Part shown: positions 35,701 through 43,290 of the stretch, piece by piece | How positions within the stretch are numbered: position 1 is the first letter of the stretch | Layout of the letters: the number at the start of each line of letters is the position of its first letter | Assembly (NCBI GenBank): GCA_022709905.1 | Contig: JAKLHY010000047.1 | Coordinates: forward strand, 1-62,379 | Length of the DNA stretch: 62,379 nt | Direction: 5' to 3' | DNA from: Verrucomicrobiota bacterium | Lineage (GTDB): Bacteria; Verrucomicrobiota; Verrucomicrobiia; Limisphaerales; UBA1319 | Notes under the pieces: generated by a model | The model's database searches: none | The model's input: only the letters and a program-made list of their open reading frames with translations | Told to the model about the DNA's origin: nothing | Position numbers and translations under genes: made by a program

Positions 35701-35953
35701 GCAGAGCCGCGTGTCCCAACTGAAAGCGCTCGAACGCAACTACTCGGTCCTGGGTTTCCTGGATGTCAAACCGCGCACGACGTATCTGGCCCGGGTGCGG
35801 AATCCGAATCCGGCGATGCCTGACTATCGGGAGGCGCCTCTGAGCCTGGAGGAATACTCGCGCCGGCATGGAGATCCCTTCGCGCATGGGGTCATGTCCG
35901 AGGGGGCGGGACATGGGCCCGCGGCTGGCGAAGAAAGGAAGGGAGCTCACTGA
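32714..35953 (+). CDS. actB: Alternative complex III subunit B, molybdopterin-oxidoreductase-like iron-sulfur protein
   Basis: From the ATG at 32714 (ATGA overlap with actA) the protein is 1079 residues; the frame extends upstream inside actA. A Tat-like 'TRRYFIRIMSASFLLAG' precedes 'GCRRPEETILPFGKMPEGY', which is typical of ActB. The large N-terminal part resembles molybdopterin oxidoreductases, and known ActB proteins lack the cofactor. The C-terminal quarter is a four-cluster ferredoxin domain with 'NACVGCSACVMACQSENN', 'CQHCENAPCENVCPVNAT', 'CVGTRYCSNNCPYK', 'CTYCVQRIEQAK' and 'ACAQACPAEAI'. It probably passes electrons between the ActC quinol site and the ActA/ActE hemes. Confidence 0.95.
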   Translation: MNSLSRTCLEPPWNRRYWRSPEELSDTPEFRDWVEREFPESASELRDPVTRRYFIRIMSASFLLAGIGLTGTGCRRPEETILPFGKMPEGYAHGVPQYYATAMPMRDYAVPLLVKSYDGRPIKIEGNPQHPTSRGGTDPFAQASILDLYDPDRSTRFLQKGGPVDRAAAVRFLEAQARAAAGREGAGVAFLVTQSSSPSRERLRRLILARWPKAEWHEDEAVDLRAGVDATGTAFGRPLKPDYHFEKSSRILALDADLLGSEPDACWSIQRFVQGRRLVRRQDDINRLYAVESLMTLTGAAADHRLRASPGMITAVACGLSLEFLRLSQISHPATEALKRGAGPAQGYQRWIEACAADLWEHRGRSLVLAGHRQPQAVHLLAYWANHLLGNIGSTLILRDAPRTVVPGLAELAETLNAGRIETLFIVGGNPVYSAPAELDWKTVQRKAKTVVRLGYWEDETSTLADWHFPAAHYLETWGDVRSGDGTLTSIQPLIAPLFGGMGELEFLAHAGGLPETNPYAIVRETFQQITGVPGIDSAWSEYLHDGFLKKSESPVIDAPFQTVAMGDLLSRLLADSGGSGKAGGVEVVFCRDYRLDDGRYNNNGWLQEMPDPITKLTWENAILLSRTTAASNGLRNFDLIEVELAGRKIEGPVWIQAGMADGTLGLALGYGRQVTGRVGTNSGYNAYQLRTRNQPFLAVDAKIRKTGSLADASYRIGCTQNHGAMEGRPIIREANLKQFRQQPDFARNRMGLEAHAPNAGPIYAHPPLTGLHQWGMAIDLNACVGCSACVMACQSENNIPIVGREQVSRGREMHWIRVDRYYAGDPERPAGEQMDDPQVVYQPMFCQHCENAPCENVCPVNATVHDEEGLNVMAYNRCVGTRYCSNNCPYKVRRFNFFDYNKRPIGHLYRGPLARRPDEELDLIRLIKNPDVTVRMRGVMEKCTYCVQRIEQAKIARKIKAGASDAVRVPDGTITPACAQACPAEAIVFGDISDPQSRVSQLKALERNYSVLGFLDVKPRTTYLARVRNPNPAMPDYREAPLSLEEYSRRHGDPFAHGVMSEGAGHGPAAGEERKGAH

Positions 35954-37374
35954 TGGCCCGGATATCCCCCCAAGTCTTTGCGCCACCACCGCCGCCCGAG
36001 CTCGAGCGTCAGCCGCTGGTTCTGAACGGGCGCAGTTTTGCGTGGATCTCGGACAAGGTGGCGGGAATCATCGAAGGACCGACTCCGAGATGGTGGTGGG
36101 GCGCGTTTGTCGTCAGCGCGTTGCTGATGTTGATGTGTTTTGGATTTGTGGGTTATTTGATCTCCACGGGAATTGGAGTCTGGGGATTGAATCGCCCGGT
36201 GGGCTGGGCGTGGGACATCACGAACTTCGTTTTCTGGATTGGGATTGGCCACGCCGGGACGTTGATTTCGGCGATTTTATTCCTGCTCCGGCAGAAGTGG
36301 CGGACGTCGATCAACCGGGCGGCGGAGGCGATGACCTTGTTCGCGGTCGCGTGCGCCGGGATTTTCCCGCTCATCCACGTGGGCCGGATCTGGTTTGCCT
36401 GGTGGTTATTCCCGTTGCCCAATGCCAACGCCATCTGGCCGCAGTTCCGGTCTCCCTTGTTATGGGATGTCTTCGCGGTGTCGACCTACGGAACCGTTTC
36501 GCTGATGTTCTGGTATCTCGGACTGATTCCGGACCTGGCCACTTTGAGAGATCGGGCGCGGACTCCCTTAAGAAAATTCTTATACGGACTCTTCGCCCTG
36601 GGCTGGATTGGATCCAATCGGCAATGGAGCCATTACGAGAAGGCCTATCTGCTTCTGGCGGGTTTGTCGACGCCGCTGGTGTTGTCTGTGCACAGCATCG
36701 TTTCCTTCGATTTTGCGGTTTCCCAGCTCCCGGGTTGGCACACGACGATCTTTCCGCCCTATTTTGTGGCGGGCGCGATTTTTTCGGGGTTTGGGATGGT
36801 CTTGACGCTGATGATTCCGATCCGGGTTTTATTTCACCTGGAGGAAGTCATTACCGTGCGTCACGTGGAGCTGATGGGCAAGGTGGTCTTGGCGACGGGC
36901 TCGATGGTGGGTTACGCTTACGCGATGGAGTTCTTCATCGCCTGGTACGGGGGGAATCCTTATGAACGCTTTGCGTTCCTGAACCGGGCGTTTGGTCCGT
37001 ATGGGTGGGCTTATTGGACGATGGTCACCTGCAACGTCATCTCGCCGCAGCTGTTCTGGTTCAAGAAAATCCGGACCAACATGGTCGCGGTCTTTATCTT
37101 GTCGATCGTGGTGAACATTGGCATGTGGTTTGAACGGTTTGTGATCATTGTGACGTCGCTGCACCGGGATTTCCTGCCCTCGAGCTGGGGATATTTCCGT
37201 CCCACGATGGTCGATGTTGGAATTTTTGTGGGCTCATTTGGATTGTTCCTGACCTTGTTTTTGTTGTTCATCCGATTTCTACCCATGCTGGCGATTGCGG
37301 AGATCAAAAGCATCACCCCGCAGGCCGATCCGCATCACACACTGGGAGGAGCCCAGGGAGGGCATGCGTCATGA
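35953..37374 (+). CDS. actC: Alternative complex III subunit C, NrfD-like quinol-binding membrane protein
   Basis: A 473-residue protein with about ten membrane helices of the NrfD/PsrC type. It starts at the TGATG overlap with actB. Conserved stretches include 'NRPVGWAWDITNFVFWIGIG', 'HAGTLISAILFLLR', 'RAAEAMTLFAVACAGIFPLI' and 'HSIVSFDFAVSQLPGWH'. With ActF it forms the quinol-oxidising membrane core. Its end overlaps actD by ATGA. Confidence 0.95.
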   Translation: MARISPQVFAPPPPPELERQPLVLNGRSFAWISDKVAGIIEGPTPRWWWGAFVVSALLMLMCFGFVGYLISTGIGVWGLNRPVGWAWDITNFVFWIGIGHAGTLISAILFLLRQKWRTSINRAAEAMTLFAVACAGIFPLIHVGRIWFAWWLFPLPNANAIWPQFRSPLLWDVFAVSTYGTVSLMFWYLGLIPDLATLRDRARTPLRKFLYGLFALGWIGSNRQWSHYEKAYLLLAGLSTPLVLSVHSIVSFDFAVSQLPGWHTTIFPPYFVAGAIFSGFGMVLTLMIPIRVLFHLEEVITVRHVELMGKVVLATGSMVGYAYAMEFFIAWYGGNPYERFAFLNRAFGPYGWAYWTMVTCNVISPQLFWFKKIRTNMVAVFILSIVVNIGMWFERFVIIVTSLHRDFLPSSWGYFRPTMVDVGIFVGSFGLFLTLFLLFIRFLPMLAIAEIKSITPQADPHHTLGGAQGGHAS

Positions 37375-37910
37375 GCGCCCCGGCGGCCATCTATGGCGTG
37401 CTGGCGGAGTTCCAGACTCCGGCGGCGGTGAAAACGGCGGCCGAACAGTTCCGGGACGCGGGATACACGCACTGGGATGTTTTTACGCCGTGTCCGATCC
37501 ACGGAATGGACGACGCCATGGGACTGCGTCCCTCGCGGGTGGGGTGGTTTGCCTTCCTGGGGGGCTGCGCTGGCTTCACTTGTGGCATGTTGATGATCTG
37601 GTTCATGAACGCCTTCGATTTTCCGATTCCCGTGGGTGGAAAACCGCTCTTTAGTCCGTTGTTCGCGCTGCCGATTTCCTACGAACTGACGATCCTGTTT
37701 GGCGCCTTTGGATCGATAATCGGAATGTTATTGCTGAACCGGCTGCCGCGGTGGCATCACCCGCTGTTGAAACATCCGCGGTTTCGCCAGGCGACGCATG
37801 ATCGGTTCTTCATTGTGGTTGAAACCCGGGATCCCCGATATGCGGATCCGCTCACCCGCCGGATCCTGGAATCCAGCGGCAGCACTCACATTGAACTGGT
37901 CGAGGAATAA
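37371..37910 (+). CDS. actD: Alternative complex III subunit D (DUF3341)
   Basis: A 179-residue protein matching DUF3341: an N-terminal ferredoxin-like 'YGVLAEFQTPAAVKTAAEQF' fold, the 'VFTPCPIHGMDDAMGLRPS' loop, then two membrane helices and a cytosolic 'DRFFIVVETRDP' tail. It is a peripheral/membrane subunit of ACIII. It is joined to actC (ATGA) and actE (TAATG). Confidence 0.93.
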   Translation: MSAPAAIYGVLAEFQTPAAVKTAAEQFRDAGYTHWDVFTPCPIHGMDDAMGLRPSRVGWFAFLGGCAGFTCGMLMIWFMNAFDFPIPVGGKPLFSPLFALPISYELTILFGAFGSIIGMLLLNRLPRWHHPLLKHPRFRQATHDRFFIVVETRDPRYADPLTRRILESSGSTHIELVEE

Positions 37911-38530
37911 TGCGCTATTTCACCGCCATTTTTTTCCTAGTCGTCGTCCTGCTGGTGGGACTGGCGGGATTTCGCGGTTCGATCTCTCGGAAGCCGCCGC
38001 TGGAGGTCTTCCCCGATATGGATCGGCAGATCAAATTGCGGCCGCAGGCCCGCAGCGATTTTTTTGCCGACCATCGCAGTTCGCGGCTCCCGGTGCCCCA
38101 TACTGTTGCTCGGGGGGCCCCCTTCGAAGACATACCCTGGAACACCGGCCGGGAACCCGGCACAACCAACTGGGTGGCCTGGAATCCGACGACGATCACC
38201 GCGGAGCTTCTCTCCCGGGGACGCGAGCGTTATCAAATTCACTGTTCGCCCTGTCACAGCCCTTTGGCCGATGGCAACGGCATCACGCGCAAGTACGGCA
38301 TGTCGGTGGTCGCCAATCTCCATGAGCCTCGCATCGTGCAAATGCCGGATGGAGAGCTATTCCACATTATGTCTCAGGGCAAGGGATTGATGGCAGGCTA
38401 TGCCGATCAGATTGCCCTGGGAGACCGCTGGGCGATTGTCGCCTATCTGCGCGCGTTGCAGCGGAGCCGCTTGGGGATCCTGGACGATGTGCCCGCCGCC
38501 GCCAGAACCTCGTTGACCCAAAAGCCATGA
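37910..38530 (+). CDS. actE: Alternative complex III subunit E, monoheme cytochrome c
   Basis: A 206-residue protein with an N-terminal membrane anchor ('YFTAIFFLVVVLLVGLAGF') and one heme site, C112-x-x-C115-H116, in 'RYQIHCSPCHSPLADG'. Upstream conserved text includes 'DMDRQIKLRPQARSDFF'. It carries electrons from ACIII towards the oxidase or a soluble cytochrome. It overlaps actF by ATGA. Confidence 0.93.
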   Translation: MRYFTAIFFLVVVLLVGLAGFRGSISRKPPLEVFPDMDRQIKLRPQARSDFFADHRSSRLPVPHTVARGAPFEDIPWNTGREPGTTNWVAWNPTTITAELLSRGRERYQIHCSPCHSPLADGNGITRKYGMSVVANLHEPRIVQMPDGELFHIMSQGKGLMAGYADQIALGDRWAIVAYLRALQRSRLGILDDVPAAARTSLTQKP

Positions 38531-39756
38531 AATCGAATCCTGCAATCCCACCCGCTGGCCTGGGTTTCCCGGAAGCCAGGTGGCGTCCGGTGCCGCTGGT
38601 TCTGGTGGCGCTCGGAGTTTTGGGAATCCTCGTGGGGGCGATCCGGGATCCCCGGCAATTCGGGTATTCCTATTTGCTGGCTTACATGTTTTTCCTGAGC
38701 GTGGGGCTGGGATCCTTGTGCCTGGTGATGTTGCACCACATATTTGATGCGAGCTGGTCGGTGCCGGTGCGGCGGTTTGTCGAGCATTTGGCGTTTGTCC
38801 TGCCGGTGATGGCTCTGCTCTTTCTGCCCCTGGTCTGGGCCGCGCCGCAGGTGTATGCCTGGATGACCCCCGCTGGCGCCGACCATGCCTTGCACGCCAA
38901 AGCGGCTTATTTGAACAAGCCGTTCTTTTACGCTCGGGCGGCGTTTTATTTCCTGGTTTGGAGCGTGCTCGCCTGGAAATTGCGATATGAGTCGCTGCAA
39001 CAAGACCGGACCGGAGGGGCCGACTGCACCTATCGTTTGCGGCGGTACTCGGCCGCGGGAATATTCCTCTTTGCCGTGACCGTGACGCTCGCCGCGATTG
39101 ATTGGATGAAGAGTATGCAGCATCAGTGGTTTTCCACAATGTATGGCGTTTATTATTTCTCGGGCAGCGTATGGGCAACCCTGGCCCTGGTCTATTTCCT
39201 GACGGTGGTGTTGAAACGAACCGGTCCTTTGGCTGCGGTGGTTCATCAGCGCCAATTACGGGACCTGGGGGTTCTGCTGCTGGCCTTCACGATTTTTTCG
39301 GCTTACATCCATTTCTCCCAGTATTTCCTGATCTGGAACGCGGCAATACCCGAAGAAACCTTCTGGTATGTGCAACGCGAAAAAGGCACTTGGTGGACGG
39401 TGGGGCTGATCTTGGTTTTTGGACACTTCCTGGTGCCGTTCCTGTGTCTGTTGCGCATTGATGCCAAACACTGTCTGCCCTTGATGATTCCGCTGTGCGT
39501 CTGGGTTTGGCTGATGCATTATGTCGATTTGGCGTTCAATATCATGCCGCCGCTGCATCCCGAGGGGTTCCGGTTGCATTATCTGGATGTCTCTTGTTTT
39601 CTGGCCATAGGCGGACTCTTGACCTGGCATGTCTTGAGAAGCTTGGCGGCTCACCCGGTCTATCCGGTACAAGATCCCCGTCTGCTGGAATCGTTAACTT
39701 ATGTCGAAGTGCCGCCGCCCGCTATTGCCGAGGCGGTTCACAGTGTGCGCGAATGA
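38527..39756 (+). CDS. actF: Alternative complex III subunit F, second quinol-site membrane protein
   Basis: A 409-residue protein with about ten membrane helices. Family stretches are 'FLSVGLGSLCLVMLHHIFDA', 'SVPVRRFVEHLAFVLPVMA', 'WMKSMQHQWFSTMYGVYYFS' and 'YIHFSQYFLIWNAAIPEET'. It packs with ActC in known ACIII structures. The stop codon overlaps the ATG of the next small gene. Confidence 0.94.
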   Translation: MKSNPAIPPAGLGFPEARWRPVPLVLVALGVLGILVGAIRDPRQFGYSYLLAYMFFLSVGLGSLCLVMLHHIFDASWSVPVRRFVEHLAFVLPVMALLFLPLVWAAPQVYAWMTPAGADHALHAKAAYLNKPFFYARAAFYFLVWSVLAWKLRYESLQQDRTGGADCTYRLRRYSAAGIFLFAVTVTLAAIDWMKSMQHQWFSTMYGVYYFSGSVWATLALVYFLTVVLKRTGPLAAVVHQRQLRDLGVLLLAFTIFSAYIHFSQYFLIWNAAIPEETFWYVQREKGTWWTVGLILVFGHFLVPFLCLLRIDAKHCLPLMIPLCVWVWLMHYVDLAFNIMPPLHPEGFRLHYLDVSCFLAIGGLLTWHVLRSLAAHPVYPVQDPRLLESLTYVEVPPPAIAEAVHSVRE

Positions 39757-40115
39757 AAAGCCTGTTCCCCAACTCGATCGTTCTGCCGGTCTATTTTCTG
39801 GGAACGATCGCCGCATTCAGCCTCGTCATCGGCGCGATCCTTTTGCTTTACCATTACACGATGCCCGCGCCGATCGACACGTCTCGCTACGAGGAAAGGC
39901 GAAAAAACCTGGCTGGACTTCAAGCCCAGGCCGCGCATGAGCTCGACCATTACGCCTATCTCGACGAGGCCAAGGGCCGGATACGGTTGCCGATCCAGAG
40001 GGCCATGGAACTGTGCGTCGAGGAATGGAGAAATCCGGCCGCCGGCCGATCCAATCTGCTGCGCCGCGTCAGGAGCGCATTTCCGCCGGTTCCGCCGGCT
40101 GAGGTCAAACCGTGA
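39753..40115 (+). CDS. Small single-span membrane protein in the ACIII-oxidase operon
   Basis: A 120-residue protein starting at the ATGA overlap with actF. One membrane helix (about residues 9-33, 'VLPVYFLGTIAAFSLVIGAI') is followed by a soluble, charged domain with 'LAGLQAQAAHELDHYAYLDE', 'GRIRLPIQRAMELCVEEWRN' and a proline-rich tail. It has no heme motif and only one Cys. I do not recognise it as any named ACIII or oxidase subunit (it is not the ActG lipoprotein type). Tight coupling suggests a structural or assembly part of the supercomplex. Confidence 0.75.
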   Translation: MKSLFPNSIVLPVYFLGTIAAFSLVIGAILLLYHYTMPAPIDTSRYEERRKNLAGLQAQAAHELDHYAYLDEAKGRIRLPIQRAMELCVEEWRNPAAGRSNLLRRVRSAFPPVPPAEVKP

Positions 40116-40139
40116 ACCTTGCATGACCCCGACTTTTCT

Positions 40140-40322
40140 ATGAGCCTGGTGAACTGGATATTGTTTATTGGCAGCTTTGTTGTGCTGCCGGTATCGGCCT
40201 TGTTCGCCCTGCGTTGGGCGATCCGAACCGGGCAGCTGGAAAATCTGAACAAGGGCGCCCTGGTCATCTTCAATGACGAAGAACCTGTTGGCCGAGTGAC
40301 CGATCGCTTTCCCCGACCATGA
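40140..40322 (+). CDS. ccoS: CcoS-like cbb3 oxidase assembly protein
   Basis: From the ATG at 40140 the protein is 60 residues; a TTG at 40119 would add seven. One membrane helix ('WILFIGSFVVLPVSALFAL') is followed by 'RWAIRTGQLENLNKGALVIF', which matches the CcoS pattern (A-x-R-x-G-Q-x-x-D/N-L ... I-x-F-D-D/E) and ends with 'DEEPVG'. CcoS helps cofactor insertion into CcoN. It lies directly before ccoN with an ATGA overlap; in many genomes it sits instead after ccoGHI. Confidence 0.8.
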   Translation: MSLVNWILFIGSFVVLPVSALFALRWAIRTGQLENLNKGALVIFNDEEPVGRVTDRFPRP

Positions 40323-41815
40323 AGACGTCTACCGCCCCTGGCTTTCTTCAAAGCCTTTCGCCGGCCAGCCGGCCGGATCCGGCGGTCCCGCCGGCGGCCC
40401 TCGCTGAAATTGATCAGTCCTGTCGAGGGCCGGTGTTGTTCATGTTTGTGTGCGGCGTGGTGTGGCTGCTGGCGGGCACTGTCTTCGCCTTGATTACGTC
40501 CTGGAAAATGCACGATCCGGCGTTTCTGGCCGGATATGGCTGGCTGACCTTCGGCCGGGTCCGCCCTGTGCACCTGAACCTGGTGGTCTATGGATTTGCG
40601 AATCAGGCTGCGGTGGGAACCGCACTTTGGCTGATGTGCCGCCTGTGCCGGGTGCCGCTGATGCACGGGTGGATGATTATCGTCTCGACGGTCTTCTGGA
40701 ATATCGGTGTCCTGGTCGGGGCTGTGGGCATCCTGGCCGGTGACAGCACCGGTATCGAGTGGCTCGAGTTTCCTCCCTATGCGGCGCCCATCCTGTTTTT
40801 TTCCTATGCGCTGATCGGGGTGTGGACGGTGATCACGTTCCGGTTTCGGCGGGAACCGCATTTGTATGTGTCGCAATGGTACTTGTTGGCGGCTTTTCTC
40901 TGGTTTCCGTGGCTGTATTCGGCGGCTGAGATTCTGTTGGTGCTCGAGCCGGTGCGAGGCACCGTGCAGGCGGCGGTCAACTGGTGGTTCGCGCACAATG
41001 TGCTGGGGCTTTGGTTTACGCCGATTGGCCTGGCGGCCGCCTACTATTTCATCCCGAAGGTGATTGGCCGGCCGATCCACAGTTACTACCTGTCCGCGCT
41101 TGGTTTCTGGTCGCTGGCGTTGTTTTACAACTGGAACGGCATGCATCATCTGGTCGGCGGACCCATGCCGGCCTGGCTGGTCTCCGTCAGCATCGTGGCC
41201 AGCGTGATGATGCTGATCCCCGTGGTGACGGTGGCCATCAATCATCATCTCACGATGCGCGGCCATTTCCATCACCTGAAATCCAGTCCAACCCTCTTGT
41301 TTATTGTTTTTGGGGCCATGAACTACACGGCGACCAGCGTGCATGGCGTGCTGAGCGCGTTGCGGTCAGTCAGTGAGGTGACCCATTTCACGCACCACAC
41401 GATCGGCCACGCGCATCATGGGATGTACGCCTTTTTCACCATGGTGATGTTTGGCTCGATGTACTACATCGTGCCCAGGCTAACCCAAAGGGAATGGCCG
41501 TCGGCCCGGTTGATTTACCTGCATTTCTGGACGTGCGGACTGGGGATTATGTTGTATGTCGGCGCTTTGACGTTGGGGGGGGTGCTGCAAGGTTTTGCCA
41601 TGAATGATCCCAATCTGGCTTTCTTAAAAGTGGTGGCGGTCACCAAGCCTTATCTGGTTCTTCGGAGTCTTTCCGGCATGCTCATGACGGTGGGTCACAT
41701 CGCTTTTGCATGGAGTCTGGGTTGGATTCTGATCCGGCAACTGGGACCTTACCGGGATCCATCGGCCGTCGTGCTCGGTTCTTCGAAATCTCAAAGTACT
41801 GGAGCTCCCGCATGA
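40319..41815 (+). CDS. ccoN: cbb3-type cytochrome c oxidase subunit I
   Basis: Catalytic heme-copper subunit, 498 residues and about twelve helices. Metal-ligand regions are visible: 'HLNLVVYGFANQ' (heme b His), 'WWFAHNVLGLWFTP' (CuB His), 'WNGMHHLVGGPMP' (CuB His pair) and 'HFTHHTIGHAHHGMYAF' (heme ligands). 'VYGFANQ' and the absence of the Tyr-Gln helix VI motif fit the C-family. It overlaps ccoS upstream and ccoO downstream by ATGA. Confidence 0.95.
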   Translation: MKTSTAPGFLQSLSPASRPDPAVPPAALAEIDQSCRGPVLFMFVCGVVWLLAGTVFALITSWKMHDPAFLAGYGWLTFGRVRPVHLNLVVYGFANQAAVGTALWLMCRLCRVPLMHGWMIIVSTVFWNIGVLVGAVGILAGDSTGIEWLEFPPYAAPILFFSYALIGVWTVITFRFRREPHLYVSQWYLLAAFLWFPWLYSAAEILLVLEPVRGTVQAAVNWWFAHNVLGLWFTPIGLAAAYYFIPKVIGRPIHSYYLSALGFWSLALFYNWNGMHHLVGGPMPAWLVSVSIVASVMMLIPVVTVAINHHLTMRGHFHHLKSSPTLLFIVFGAMNYTATSVHGVLSALRSVSEVTHFTHHTIGHAHHGMYAFFTMVMFGSMYYIVPRLTQREWPSARLIYLHFWTCGLGIMLYVGALTLGGVLQGFAMNDPNLAFLKVVAVTKPYLVLRSLSGMLMTVGHIAFAWSLGWILIRQLGPYRDPSAVVLGSSKSQSTGAPA

Positions 41816-42423
41816 ACTACGGTCCCCTCTTATTTCTGGGCGTGTTTTTGACTTTGGCCAGCTCCTGGGTGGGTCTGGTGCTGGTTCCCCAGATCCAATT
41901 TGGCAGGCTTGAACCTGTGAAGATCGAGGAGACCGGAGAGATCTATCCGATGGCCCGGTCCGGTTTGGCGGAGCAGGGGCGCGAACTGTATCGCGCCTAT
42001 GGCTGTGTCTATTGCCACAGCCAGCAGGTGCGGGCCGAGGATTTTGGCGCCGATATCCAGCGGGGCTGGGGAAAACGGCGCAGCGTGGCACGCGATTATC
42101 TTCGGGACAAACCGGTGCTGCTGGGCACCATGCGGACCGGTCCGGATCTCACGAACATCGGGATGCGGCAGCCCAGTGTCTCCTGGCATCTCCTTCATCT
42201 TTATGATCCGCAGATGACATCCGCCGGATCAATCATGCCGCCGTATGCCTTTCTTTTCGATCGACAAAAACAGGGCTTGCAGAAGTCTCCGGATGCCCTG
42301 CCCTTGTCCGGCAAGTTTTCGCCCGATCCCGGATATGAGATCATCCCCTCACCGGAAGCCAGGGCTCTAGTGGCTTATTTGTTGAGTCTCAAATCCTCCG
42401 CTTCGCTGCCTGAAGTGAAATGA
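41812..42423 (+). CDS. ccoO: cbb3-type cytochrome c oxidase subunit II, monoheme
   Basis: From the ATG at 41812 the protein is 203 residues; the frame extends further up inside ccoN. An N-terminal membrane helix ('LLFLGVFLTLASSWVGLVLV') precedes the heme motif C65-x-x-C68-H69 in 'YGCVYCHSQQVR', the CcoO signature. 'TGPDLTNIGMR' and 'PYAFLF' are further family marks. It ends in an ATGA overlap with the next cytochrome. Confidence 0.95.
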   Translation: MNYGPLLFLGVFLTLASSWVGLVLVPQIQFGRLEPVKIEETGEIYPMARSGLAEQGRELYRAYGCVYCHSQQVRAEDFGADIQRGWGKRRSVARDYLRDKPVLLGTMRTGPDLTNIGMRQPSVSWHLLHLYDPQMTSAGSIMPPYAFLFDRQKQGLQKSPDALPLSGKFSPDPGYEIIPSPEARALVAYLLSLKSSASLPEVK

Positions 42424-43133
42424 ATCCCGAAGTACCCACTCCACCTGAGACGCCGTCAGGCAACGCCAGAAACGGCGTGAATCCTGCCGAAGATCGCCGG
42501 CAGGTCTCCGGCGCGCCTGCGGCGGTGTCGCGGGAGAAACCGGAACCCGGCGAGGGGCACCAACCGATTTCCCTTTGGGTGATCGCGTTTATGGGCGCCC
42601 TTTTGTTTTGGGGCGGTTGGTATCTCCAGCGGTATAGCGGCAACTATGAACCGCTGGTTTATGACGAACGCGCCACCTTGAAACTGGGGGGTGGAATGAC
42701 AGCCGCGCCGACAAATGCCCCTTTGGATCCCTTGAAACTCGGTCGCCGCGTCTATGCGCAGGTATGTCAGACATGCCATCAGGAAAATGGTCTGGGCGTG
42801 GCAGGACAATATCCGCCTCTGGCCCAGTCTGAATGGGTGCAGGCCCCCAGCCCGGCTCGATTGATTCGCATTGTTCTGAATGGCCTGAGCGGCCCGATCC
42901 AGGTCGCCGGCCAGACATACGATAACGCCATGCCGGCCTGGCGGGATGATCTGTCCGATGCCGAAGTGGCCGCTGTCCTGACCTTTATTCGGCAGGAATG
43001 GGGCAATCAAGCTTCCCCGGTGGAATTCGAGGAGGTTCGCACCATCCGCGAGCAGACTGCGAACCGGGGTTCGCGTGGCCTATGGACGGCTTGGACGGTC
43101 TCCGAGCTCCAGCAAATCTCCGACACCCGCTAG
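42420..43133 (+). CDS. Membrane-anchored monoheme cytochrome c (CcoP-position subunit)
   Basis: A 237-residue protein with a proline-rich N-terminal 45 residues, one membrane helix (about residues 51-68), then a single cytochrome c domain: C116-x-x-C119-H120 ('AQVCQTCHQENGLG') and an axial Met in 'NAMPAWRDDLSD'. It occupies the ccoP slot but has one heme, not the two of standard CcoP, so I leave the symbol empty. It probably docks the electron donor for CcoNO, or links ACIII to the oxidase. Last gene of the operon. Confidence 0.85.
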   Translation: MNPEVPTPPETPSGNARNGVNPAEDRRQVSGAPAAVSREKPEPGEGHQPISLWVIAFMGALLFWGGWYLQRYSGNYEPLVYDERATLKLGGGMTAAPTNAPLDPLKLGRRVYAQVCQTCHQENGLGVAGQYPPLAQSEWVQAPSPARLIRIVLNGLSGPIQVAGQTYDNAMPAWRDDLSDAEVAAVLTFIRQEWGNQASPVEFEEVRTIREQTANRGSRGLWTAWTVSELQQISDTR

Positions 43134-43290
43134 TGTCATGTCCCGCAAATAGCTATACATTCGCGGCGAGAGGTTTTCCGCGCAAACGAGGCGCGATAAA
43201 CAAGCATACCCGGAATGGGTCTGTGACTGAGGAACGAGCCAAGCGGCGATTTCTGTTTTCGTTCGTTCCCGAAGCTTTTATACTCGGGGC

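Noticed and set aside
39956..41344. 462-codon minus-strand frame opposite ccoN
   Set aside because: His/Arg/Gln-rich shadow frame of a membrane-protein gene.
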